NCBI GenBank assembly: GCA_951394045.1
Contig: OX595988.1
Span: 558,001-622,000, forward strand
Direction: 5' to 3'
From: Nitzschia sp. DOCU1
Lineage: Eukaryota > Bacillariophyta > Bacillariophyceae > Bacillariales > Bacillariaceae
Length of the DNA stretch: 64,000 nucleotides
The notes under the pieces were generated by a model that was not told the origin of the DNA, did not search any database, and saw only the letters and a list, made by a program, of their open reading frames with translations. The position numbers and the translations under genes are program-made. Within the stretch, counting starts at the first letter, position 1. Each line of letters starts with the position of its first letter. This document shows positions 1 to 8,532 of the stretch, piece after piece.

Positions 1-32
1 AGGCTCACAAACCATTGGTACAAGCATCGCCG

Positions 33-2051
33 TTAGAATAGAGCTTGTAATTCGCTACAACATTCTTGCGCCTGCTTCGTTGCCATTTCTGAATCCTCTG
101 GAAACAACAGTTTAGCCAAGCTAGCAATATCGTTTCGCGTGGATTCGGCAATGCCACCCGACTCGTCCAAAACAATCACCATCGGGTCTTCCACAGTCAA
201 CCCAGCGTCCTGAATAGCATCGCTCGATGGCAGAATCGTAGGCAAGTCACTGTATTTCGCCCTCTTTTGGATTGCAGCAGATTCAACTTTGGCAGCTGCC
301 ACCACCGTGACCTCAATCACTACCAAACTCTTGCCAATGCGGCAAATGATATCAGGAGCTCGCGATTTTTTTGTCAGTCCCTTGGCACCGTTAATCCATG
401 GATTTTTGTACAGCGTCTGATCTCGCATGACTTCATGCGCACCATTATCCTCCAACCACTCTGCAATGCTTCGTAAGACAACATTGTGGCGTCGACGAGT
501 CGACAAACTCGCCAAGCCGGCTTCCCTGCGACGACGGACTGTTTGGGAGACGCCCCCGACGGCTCGACTGGACGTGTGGGTATCGCATGTAGCTCCACTA
601 GTTTCGACTGGAAGTGAGTCTTCGAAAGAGGCGTTGTCGTCTTGAAACGCAGGGTTTGGAACGAATAGTGCCCCAATCGGAATATGGTCCGAAGGGAATC
701 CTGCCTCGACATTCGGAAGACCTTGATGGATTGTTTCGAGTCGTTTTATATCGCCAGGACCAGATATGGTCGCCAATATAGCTTGAGTTTGCACATTGTG
801 TGGATCAATAGACGCACTCCCTGTGGATTGCCCTCTACTGGCTCGTCGCATGCGGACTGCCTTTTCTCTTCGCGATTGGCGCCGGCCCGTCGCACCCGTG
901 CCCTTCCTTTGGTTCATTAATTTGACAATTTTTGTTACTTCTTCGGAAGCTTGTCGACGTTTAGGGCCTTCGCGTTGTTGTGTATAGAATAAGTGATCCA
1001 TGCATCCCGGTCCTCGGCCGTGGAGTGAAACAGTGACTGGGGCGTAGTCTTGGCGCAACTCATCATAGACATCTCGAAAGCGGTAGCCATGTTTCATGCG
1101 AACAGCGACAGCTTTTGACACATTGGCCTTGTAGTTACGATCTCGAATATTACCATAGTTGACCCTGCCCTCTTGTAACAATCGAGCGGTCGGAGATCTT
1201 TCATCACAGTTCCAGTCCCCGCCTACGACCAACAAACCATCCAAGGCAGAGGCGCGTTCTGGAACATCATATGCGCACAAGTATTGAATCGTTCTTGACA
1301 TGGCAATCAGTCGACCAAGAATATTACTAGGTCTGGCAGGCAAGTGGACATTGGCAACAGCGAACGTTCCAGGTGGTGGCGACGGATCGTCGTCGTTCGG
1401 GACTTCGATGAATTGACAAACCATGCCTCGTTTGTAACAGTTGGACGCTAATAGCCGATGCTTGCTAGACCGCCAGGCAATACAAAGTCCCACCACGTGG
1501 TCCGACCGATTTGGTAGCAGGGGCGCCCATAGATAGGAATCGTAGCCTTCTCTGATAGTTCCATCCCGTAACGTGATGGGTTGCCCTAGAAGCTTTTGTA
1601 ATTGAGGCTCGTACAGGTGCCCTCCTTCCACTTCTTGAAGCAACAAAATGTCGGGATTGGATTGTTTTGCCATTTCTAGAGCCAGTGGAAATCGGCTCTG
1701 TCGATCTTCTTCGGCATAAGCTTGGCGCTCGTTTAAATCAGCAATTGCCAAACTGTTATATGTGGGCGCCAAAAGGTTGCAAGAAGCTACGCTGATTTGT
1801 CCCCATTGTGATGCCGGAAAGGCATCGCCAGGAAGTACAACGTCTGTTTGTGACTGTGTTGTGGATACGGAAGCGGATGAAGTAGCAGCCCAGAACCGAG
1901 ACTGGCTTGGATGTCGAGAGACAAGCGCATCTGCCGATCGTTGATGCACTGCAAAAGATTCCGTTTCCACAACGAAGCAAGCAAGCAGGGATAGAATCAA
2001 TAAGACCAGCTGGAAATCGAGTCGCCTGGACTCATGCCTAGGATCATACAT
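33..2051 (-). CDS. Probable plastid-targeted EEP-family nuclease fused to an R2-type PD-(D/E)XK endonuclease-like domain
   Basis: One open exon. The ATG at 2051 (672 aa) places a hydrophobic signal segment near the N-terminus ending VETES|FAV, an ASAFAP-like plastid motif; an in-frame ATG lies at 2105. The next ~400 residues are an endonuclease/exonuclease/phosphatase domain of the CCR4/nocturnin/Angel type: SCNLLAP start, LLQEVEGG with the metal-binding Glu, GDWNCD, MDHLF, and a final PSDHIPIGA. A basic low-complexity insert precedes the last motif. The last ~158 residues (bases 33-509) are absent from the paralogue at 2790-4403. They contain RRRHNVV, an amphipathic helix, then APDIICR and, 12 residues after that Asp, VIEVTVV, then KYSDL. 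This PD-x12-E-V-T layout matches the restriction-like endonuclease of R2-type non-LTR retrotransposons. EEP members cut RNA, DNA or phosphoesters; the substrate here is unknown. The EEP call is firm, the second domain is motif-level, and the targeting is inferred. Confidence 0.82.
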   Translation of the reverse strand: MYDPRHESRRLDFQLVLLILSLLACFVVETESFAVHQRSADALVSRHPSQSRFWAATSSASVSTTQSQTDVVLPGDAFPASQWGQISVASCNLLAPTYNSLAIADLNERQAYAEEDRQSRFPLALEMAKQSNPDILLLQEVEGGHLYEPQLQKLLGQPITLRDGTIREGYDSYLWAPLLPNRSDHVVGLCIAWRSSKHRLLASNCYKRGMVCQFIEVPNDDDPSPPPGTFAVANVHLPARPSNILGRLIAMSRTIQYLCAYDVPERASALDGLLVVGGDWNCDERSPTARLLQEGRVNYGNIRDRNYKANVSKAVAVRMKHGYRFRDVYDELRQDYAPVTVSLHGRGPGCMDHLFYTQQREGPKRRQASEEVTKIVKLMNQRKGTGATGRRQSRREKAVRMRRASRGQSTGSASIDPHNVQTQAILATISGPGDIKRLETIHQGLPNVEAGFPSDHIPIGALFVPNPAFQDDNASFEDSLPVETSGATCDTHTSSRAVGGVSQTVRRRREAGLASLSTRRRHNVVLRSIAEWLEDNGAHEVMRDQTLYKNPWINGAKGLTKKSRAPDIICRIGKSLVVIEVTVVAAAKVESAAIQKRAKYSDLPTILPSSDAIQDAGLTVEDPMVIVLDESGGIAESTRNDIASLAKLLFPEDSEMATKQAQECCSELQALF

Positions 2052-2105
2052 TTCAAGGATTACGGCACAGCCATGGTCGATGATCTCTGTCGGGGATGAT
2101 GACAA

Positions 2106-2789
2106 CTAAAGATAGAGAAGCCGGTGTTCGATGATGGTGATGGATCGATGGCTGCTCGCCGTTTGATGCCATCGGTACGAAGTTTTGATGCCGATGACTT
2201 TACCGCGAATTCGACTCTTTCGAACGTTTCTTGATAGGGCTGACCCCCACGACTACTACTAATCAATGGTCGGCACCTTCCGGATCTTGCCGTCGTCCGT
2301 TTCGCCCAGACCGCCGTAGCCGACTACCGAGAACTTCTCACTACATCCTAGCATCGTAGCTGCCGCTGCCTAGACTTTGTTGCTCTCTAAATCCTGTCCC
2401 CATGAAATCATTTGGCTAACTACTACTTCTTATGCTACTGGACTCGATGTTGGGCAGCCTCTCTTTAATGAATTTAAAATAGGTCCGCCTGGGTAGCCCC
2501 TTAGCTACTGCCGGTACCGGTAGAGTATGATAGTTTGCAAACTGCACACGGACGTTGCGATGATGTGTCCTCGCTGGACCATTTGTACATTAGATTGGTA
2601 GGGGGGAAGCATCAGTTCTCTCTCGTCCCGACCTCTCATCGACCTCTATAAGAATCGTACAGCAGTGAATCAATCTACACCCATTTCTCTGAGTCGCAGG
2701 TTCGCGAATATACATATTCAGTACTCGGCTCATGACATGCGTCATAGAAGGCATCAACCACTCAATATTTTGATACGACTCCAATGTTC
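2106..2789. other. Spacer between the tandem EEP paralogues
   Basis: Holds the upstream region of the first EEP gene and the 3' flank of the second. No reading frame here looks coding. A GGTACCGGTAG sequence at about 2513-2523 resembles the CTACCGGTAG palindrome that recurs near 29-34 kb. Confidence 0.5.
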
Positions 2790-4403
2790 TCAGTCGAGGG
2801 AAGCACGATGGTCAGTGTCATCAGTTGTGTCGTCGTTTTCGCGGTCATCGTCGTCATCGTCGTCTTCCTCGTGGGAACCAGAAGTGACGTTGGAGGGTCG
2901 GAATTCGGGGTGGGGTACAAACAAAGCACCGATTGGAATATGATCTGACGGGAACCCAGCCTCGACATTTGGGAGTCCTTTGTAAATCTTGTCCAGTCGT
3001 TCGGTGTCATCTGGGCCAGCAATGGTCGCCATGACAGCTTCCACTTGCATGTGGCTCCGTCGTATTCTTGTATTATTACGTCGAGAAGGTCTGGTGCTAC
3101 TCATTCGTTCCCTATTCTCGACCGAGCTTTTGACGGGCGTAGTAATTGGGTTGACCTTTTCGGTAGTTGAATTCTCGTCGGTGGCGGTGGCACCATTTGC
3201 AGGCGCATGAGATGAGCCAACAGTCGCGCCATTGACTAGAGCGACTTTTGGGTTGCTAGGATCATGACTGCCGTTGATAGACTCGCTTGGAATAGAGGTC
3301 TCGGAATTCTCTGTCGATGATTGAGAAGGCGGCCGGCGTCTCGGAGGTTCATCGCGTTGCGCACAAAAGAGGTGATCCATACACGCGGGTTCCCTACCAT
3401 GAAGTGATACCGTGACAGGAGCATAGTCGTCTCGAATGCTTCGATAGACATCTTGAAAGCGATATCCATGTTTCATGCGGTTTGCGACGGACTTGTAGAT
3501 GATAGCCTCGTGCTCTCCTTCTCGAATGTGACCGAACTTGGTTCTTCCGTCCCTCAAAAGATTCGCCGGCATAGAAGTGTGGTCACAGTTCCAGTCTCCA
3601 GCGACCATGAGCAATCCATCCAATGGGGATAATCGTCTGCGAACATCGTAGGCTCCTAACTTCTGAATTGTTCTGGACATGGCAAAAAGTCGACCCATGA
3701 TGTTGTCGGGTCTGGCTGGCAGATGGATGTTGGCAATAGCAAACGTTCCGGCTGCCACCGACGACTCGTCGTCTACGACTTCGGTAAATTGACATACCAT
3801 CCCTCGATGATACGACGATGATTTGACCAAGCGATGTCTATCAGACCTCCAGGCAACGCAAAGACCGACACAATCGATATCCCTTTCTGGATGCAACGGC
3901 GACCACAAGTACGAGTCATAGCCGCGAGCAATATGCGTTCTTGTGAAACTGGGAATCGCCAATAGCTCTTTGAGTCGAGGTTCGTATTTCTCGCCGCCTT
4001 CGACTTCTTGAAGTATTAAAATATCAGCATTGGATTGCTTTGCCAGTTCGATTGCCAATGGAAACCGATCCTCGCGGTCAGCGTCGGCGTACGATTCCCG
4101 AAATTCTTCTTCCTCCAACGCGAGGCTATGGTAGAAAGGGGCCAGCACATTACAAGAGGTCACGCTTATTTCGCCGGGTCGTGTGTCACGAAATGTATCA
4201 CCGGGAACTAGTATCTCTGATGCAGAATTACCTTCGAAATTTGTTGGTGGCGACCTGGTATAATGAGCCTTCTTTCGGCCGACCTTGTCGACATTGGCGG
4301 CAAAGGCATCGGTGGTATCAACTATCCAAATCAGGAGGAGACTTGCGGCAACACACAATCGCTCAGTCCACCGCGAGCATCTTGCTGTCTTGCTATAGAA
4401 CAT
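2790..4403 (-). CDS. Probable plastid-targeted EEP-family (CCR4/nocturnin-like) nuclease, tandem paralogue
   Basis: 537 aa in one exon. The N-terminus has a basic stretch, a hydrophobic core (VAASLLLIWIV) and TTDA|FAAN, an ASAFAP-like motif, so signal plus transit peptide and plastid import are likely. The EEP domain fills about residues 70-490 with SCNVLAPFYHSL, LILQEVEGGEKYEP, GDWNCDH, CMDHLF and PSDHIPIGALFVP, closely parallel to the neighbour at 33-2051. An insert of ~100 Ser/Thr/Asn/Pro-rich residues sits between MDHLF and the last catalytic motif. The protein ends in an acidic Asp run (bases ~2790-2880) where the neighbour carries its PD-(D/E)XK domain. Same strand, ~0.7 kb spacing and high similarity indicate a local duplication. 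The substrate is unknown. Confidence 0.85.
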   Translation of the reverse strand: MFYSKTARCSRWTERLCVAASLLLIWIVDTTDAFAANVDKVGRKKAHYTRSPPTNFEGNSASEILVPGDTFRDTRPGEISVTSCNVLAPFYHSLALEEEEFRESYADADREDRFPLAIELAKQSNADILILQEVEGGEKYEPRLKELLAIPSFTRTHIARGYDSYLWSPLHPERDIDCVGLCVAWRSDRHRLVKSSSYHRGMVCQFTEVVDDESSVAAGTFAIANIHLPARPDNIMGRLFAMSRTIQKLGAYDVRRRLSPLDGLLMVAGDWNCDHTSMPANLLRDGRTKFGHIREGEHEAIIYKSVANRMKHGYRFQDVYRSIRDDYAPVTVSLHGREPACMDHLFCAQRDEPPRRRPPSQSSTENSETSIPSESINGSHDPSNPKVALVNGATVGSSHAPANGATATDENSTTEKVNPITTPVKSSVENRERMSSTRPSRRNNTRIRRSHMQVEAVMATIAGPDDTERLDKIYKGLPNVEAGFPSDHIPIGALFVPHPEFRPSNVTSGSHEEDDDDDDDRENDDTTDDTDHRASLD

Positions 4404-4749
4404 GGATCGATCTATTGGGTTGAAACTTTGAAATGGAAGGTGTCTGTCATCGAAGTCATTTGATTGAAAAGGGGTGGCTCTGCCGATCCGGCCACATCAA
4501 AATAATTACACGTGGAGAGTGGTGCTTCGTCGTCCGCCTGCTGCCCGCCATTTTTTTGGATCTTCGTATGATCCATTCGACTGCATTTTGGATCTTGGAT
4601 CTTCCCATTCATTTTTAACGTGTCTTCGACCTTCGACTTTCGCTTTGGCTCCGTTGGAATTCATCTTCTCAGAAGTACTTTACCGTCGAGTGCGACGTTT
4701 ACAAATCCCCTCAGACTATTCATCACTTTTGTGCTGTTGATATTGTGCA
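4404..4749. promoter_or_regulatory. Divergent intergenic region, EEP paralogue / FAH gene
   Basis: About 350 bp between two divergently transcribed genes, so it should contain both promoters. I see no coding sequence and no individual site I can name. Confidence 0.4.
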
Positions 4750-5589
4750 ATGCTCTGGTCTGGGAGGACCAAATTCGGCTCCTCGTCCAACCATCTCTTC
4801 GCCCGTATCCCAAACGTGTATAAACGAATCATAGCATCGCCGACCATCACACGTACATTGACCATGACAGCACCCACGTACGCTTTCGATCCACCCGAAA
4901 CTCCTTGTGTTGCTATTGATGGTTCGACGGAGAGATTTCCAGTTCATCGCATTTATTGTGTCGGCCGCAATTACTCAGAACATGTTCGAGAAATGGGAGG
5001 CGATCCTCAGAAATCGGCGCCTTCGTTCTTCACCAAACCCGCCGATGCCATAGTGCCTTCTGGATCAAAAATTCCATATCCCATGGCAACTTCCGATCTT
5101 CATTACGAAGTGGAACTCGTGGTCTGCATTGGCACGGCTGGAGTCCAAATTCCTATGGATCAAGCTCTACAACACGTGTTTGGATATGCCGTGGGATTGG
5201 ATTTGACCCGTCGTGATTTACAAGCAGCCGCCAAGGACAAGCGTTTGCCATGGGATTCATCCAAAGCCTTTGATCAGTCGGCACCGATCGGATCTATTCG
5301 AAAAGTGGGGTCGTCCTTGCAATTACATGATGACATGGCCAAGAACAAGATACAATTGAGTGTGAATGGAGAATTGAAGCAGAATGCTACTTTGAATCAA
5401 ATGATTTGGTCGGTACCAGAAATTATTCACCAGCTTTCGCTTCAATTTCATCTAAAGGCAGGAGATTTGATTTTTACGGGAACTCCATCTGGGGTCGGTC
5501 CGATTGTGCCGGGCGACAAAGTCCGAGGCACCGTAGAGCTAGAAAATCCTCTCATAGTCACAATGGAACTAGTAGAGAGAGAATCATAG
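4750..5589 (+). CDS. Fumarylacetoacetate hydrolase (FAH) family protein, FAHD1/fumarylpyruvate hydrolase-like
   Basis: 279 aa from the ATG at 4750; a second in-frame ATG at 4864 starts a 241-residue core. The first ~38 residues are basic and hydroxylated (RIPNVYKRIIASPTITRTLT), like a mitochondrial presequence, which fits mitochondrial FAHD1. The core shows the family signature: VHRIYCVGRNYSEHVREMG, PSFFTKPADAIV, DLHYEVELVV with the metal-binding Glu residues, GYAVGLDLTRRDLQ, KAFDQSAPIG, and IFTGTPSGVGPI. Relatives hydrolyse or decarboxylate acylpyruvates, fumarylpyruvate or oxaloacetate using Mg2+ or Mn2+. The bacterial-style start and short length favour fumarylpyruvate hydrolase/FAHD1 over tyrosine-pathway FAH. 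No intron is needed. Confidence 0.88.
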   Translation: MLWSGRTKFGSSSNHLFARIPNVYKRIIASPTITRTLTMTAPTYAFDPPETPCVAIDGSTERFPVHRIYCVGRNYSEHVREMGGDPQKSAPSFFTKPADAIVPSGSKIPYPMATSDLHYEVELVVCIGTAGVQIPMDQALQHVFGYAVGLDLTRRDLQAAAKDKRLPWDSSKAFDQSAPIGSIRKVGSSLQLHDDMAKNKIQLSVNGELKQNATLNQMIWSVPEIIHQLSLQFHLKAGDLIFTGTPSGVGPIVPGDKVRGTVELENPLIVTMELVERES

Positions 5590-6445
5590 TGCTGTAAAGT
5601 CGCAATGATTTGACTGGCATGCGACTGCCTGTTAAAAGCCAATGTCTTTTCTAAGACCCGGCACTCCCGGTTCATACTGACTGAAGCCTAGTGGGAGAGG
5701 AGGGCATGAAAATCCCAGATAGATCTAAGCTTACTTTCAGATTAGCTAGACCACAACAACTGTTAGACTATCAGCAGTGAGAGCATTCTAGAATGATTCG
5801 TCGTGGCAGCTCGGAAGCTACCAAATATGATACAGAATTGATATCATACTGAGTACTTCCAGTTCGATGGGGAATGAGGGAACGCATGAGATGACGACTC
5901 GACTCACTCACTCAAAGGTCACGAATGACGTCAGCGCCACGCGCGACGATACGCGCAGCGGGTCATAGTCCGACACCCACGAGTGTGGCATCCATCACAC
6001 GATCGATCGAGAGGATCAAGTTTTGGAGGTCTTTTTTCGGCTTTCTTTCTAATCGAAAACGCAGGCCCACTAAAGTTAATGGTGTTGATTCAAAGTGTTT
6101 CCGTCCCTCGGAATCTTTCGTTGCTTCCCCTCGGCAATTAAGTAATACAGCTGGCTGTCGAAGCGTTCATTGCAGAAGTTACTCGCCGTTTCAATCCCAG
6201 CGGTGCTTGTTGCTTTTGATCAACACAATTTTTTTGCGAACGTCGGTCTTTTCGCACCAACAAAGTCACACGTCGAATCTACCCCACATTCCAGGCTTCA
6301 CTAGAGTCTTTTTCTTTTCAAAGCCCGGTGATATATAAGTCAATTCACTGTGAATTTTGTGATCCTTATCCTGATACTCCCTCAAGGCTGAGAAGGAATA
6401 TTTCCACATTACACTTGATTCCTTCCATTCGTATTTTTCTGTAGC
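5590..6445. promoter_or_regulatory. Intergenic region upstream of the acidic repeat protein
   Basis: About 850 bp. It includes the 3' flank of the FAH gene and presumably the promoter and 5' UTR of the gene at 6446. A 137-codon frame at 5925-6338 has no recognisable protein character and is not called. Confidence 0.4.
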
Positions 6446-7837
6446 ATGATGGATGACCCATCGACCCCCCTATCTGAGGCGTCGAGTCCTCACATCACAC
6501 GACGACGACGGCTCTTCTTTGGATCTGGAGGAGGCACAACTACTGTCGAGGATACTTCACCAAACGATGACGATGGGGGCCTAGATGAAGAAGACATTGA
6601 AGAAATGGTCGAAGACTGGGAAGAGGCCGAGGAAGAGCACGACGACGGGGGTCTAGATGAAGAGGACGTTGAAGAAATGTTGGAAGAATGGAAAGAGGCT
6701 GAGGAAGAGCAAGAAGGCAACGACGATAGCAAGTCGAATTCTTTGGAAGATGTCTTGGCATCGGAAGAAGAAATCGAGGAAACAATGGAAGCCTGGGAAA
6801 ACGCAACGGCCGCGCACGACGCCGAATGGTTTGCCGAGTACGAAGCAACGCACGATGTCGCTGAATCTTCTTCTGGTGCCTCGTCAGTGACGGGAATGGA
6901 GGACGAATCAGGTACGTTCCGCAATATTGTGGACAATACACTTGATTCCGCAGAAACATCTCGTCTAAACCAGGGCCCACCCTCTTGCTTCTAACTGATG
7001 TGCTTTTGTCTGACAGCCGAAACGTTGGAACAAATTGAAGAAGAACTACAGTTAGATGAACAAGAGGCGGAAGCCATAGATGCAGCAGAGGACCAAGAGT
7101 TGGACGAAGAAGGCTTTGAAGACGGCACTGACCCCATCGTCAATGATGATGAATCCGAACCAAAGATTGATATGTCGGATACGTTGGACGAAGACGACAT
7201 CAAGGAAGATTTGGAAGACTGGGAAGATATAGAAGCATGGAAAGAAGCCACAGAGGAACACGACAAGGAATATTTTGCAGAGTGGGAAAAGGAGCATAGT
7301 GGGGAGCCAAAGGAAGAAACCGGCATCTCAGATCAAACCGCGACGAAGGTTTATGACAATCCCGGCTGGACAGGAGAAGGAGGAGAAAAAAATGACGACG
7401 ACGACAACGTTGTGCCCGCACCAGTGTCGACACCAACGGCGACAGAAGGAGGATGGAGCAGCCCTGTCTCGGCCCCAACATTTCATCCTTTAGGACCCGG
7501 AGAGACCATCTTAGACTGCAGTGGCATTGTTGGCCAAATGCATTGTGGATACGCGGAGTATCCGTTGGCTGTTTTTGCAATATTGGCATTTGTGCCGATG
7601 ATATTGCTTTGCTGTCTTCGAAAGTATTGTCGCGACAAATCAAACGACACACGGGGAGAGTACCGGGCTGTTGCAGCCCAATACGGCAATATGGGTTACG
7701 ACAATACCTTCTCGGACGCCTATAGTGACGACGAGGATGACGACTTTGTGAATGGAGATGGCGATGTCGAGGATGATTCATGGGGAAAGTCAGGCAAACG
7801 ATCCCTTGAAATGGCTGGTATGGGCAAGCAGAAATGA
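6446..7837 (+). CDS. Acidic repeat protein with one C-terminal transmembrane segment, unknown function
   Basis: Two exons, 6446-6911 and 7017-7837; the 105-nt intron (GTACGT...GACAG) joins in phase to give GAA TCA GCC GAA and a 428-residue protein. Residues ~40-270 are extremely acidic and contain four degenerate repeats: GLDEEDIEEMVEDWEEAEEE, GLDEEDVEEMLEEWKEAEEE, a copy around EEEIEETMEAWE, and one around DEDDIKEDLEDWED. The last two continue into matching tails (HDAEWFAEYEATHD and HDKEYFAEWEKEHSG). A Pro/Thr linker follows, then a Cys pair (LDCSGIVGQMHCGYAEYP), one hydrophobic segment (YPLAVFAILAFVPMILLCCL) and a tail rich in Tyr, Gly and Asp. No clear signal peptide is visible. The repeats suggest calcium or partner binding, but that is only a guess. 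Confidence 0.8.
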
Positions 7838-7941
7838 ACGGCTAACTAGTGCATTTTTCTACACTTGCATCCTTCTCCTCGACCGGCTAACTGTAGTGCA
7901 GTATGATTCTACTCTTGCATCCTTCTCGTTTAAAGAAGAAC

Positions 7942-8532
7942 TTAGAGAGCATCTAGAATAAAGTCAAATTCGCCAGCGAATACACGCGCCGTGCAGTCAA
8001 TTTCAGAGCCCGCCCCCACTTTGTTTCTAACGGAAGCATCCCGGCAAGCAGACATGGCTCGTCGCTTCTTGCTAGCATCCGATTCTGGGCCCGTTCGGAG
8101 ATCCAAATTGCCTGCGCCTCGTGCCGCTTGAAAAATTTCATCAGTGGACATGGAGGAAGCCTTGTCCAGGCGTTGTTTCCATGCAGTCTGCCAGTCGGCC
8201 TCTTCGATTTCCACATAGTCTCCTGTTTCTTCGTCCAATACATATCGTGAAGCCGACGCCATGCTGGGAGCTGTCGGCCACATGGCTCCCACCAAGCCTG
8301 CCATGGACAGCACATCTCGACGGTTCAACTGTACAGACGGTGTTCCAGCTTCATCGTCCAAGTGTCTATTGGTCACGTGCTCATTTTTATTCAAGAAGGC
8401 CGACCGTCTGGTTGTAGTTGACCTAGACGGTCCGACGAGAGTTTGCGAGAACGCGAAGGACTCACAGCCGACCCAGCAGAAGACGAAGCAAGCAGCCACC
8501 GTCGTGAAAACCGAAAATTTCATGCTTGACAT
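7942..8532 (-). CDS. Putative thylakoid-lumen protein with twin-arginine signal, unknown function
   Basis: 196 aa from the ATG at 8532; a further ATG lies at 8523, and longer in-frame starts only add non-signal sequence. Three targeting elements follow in order: a signal peptide (MKFSVFTTVAACFVFCWVG), the plastid motif CES|FAFSQ with a Ser/Thr/Arg transit region, then NRRDVLSMAGLVGAMWP...MASA, a twin-arginine thylakoid signal with an A-x-A cleavage site. The mature part (~110 residues) begins SRYVLDEETGDYVEIEEADW and includes KASSMSTDEIFQAARGAGN, KKRRAMSACRD and GSEIDCTARVF, with two Cys that could pair. It should be a soluble lumen protein, perhaps linked to a photosynthetic complex. I cannot name the family. 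It converges on the acidic protein gene ending at 7837. Confidence 0.78.
   Translation of the reverse strand: MSSMKFSVFTTVAACFVFCWVGCESFAFSQTLVGPSRSTTTRRSAFLNKNEHVTNRHLDDEAGTPSVQLNRRDVLSMAGLVGAMWPTAPSMASASRYVLDEETGDYVEIEEADWQTAWKQRLDKASSMSTDEIFQAARGAGNLDLRTGPESDASKKRRAMSACRDASVRNKVGAGSEIDCTARVFAGEFDFILDAL

Noticed and set aside
5925..6338. 137-codon plus-strand frame
   Set aside because: Composition looks like translated noncoding DNA; no motif, targeting signal or splice support.
6490..7781. Long antisense frames opposite the acidic repeat protein
   Set aside because: They arise from GAA/GAG/GAC-rich codons on the plus strand read backwards as Ser/Leu/Pro-rich sequence.
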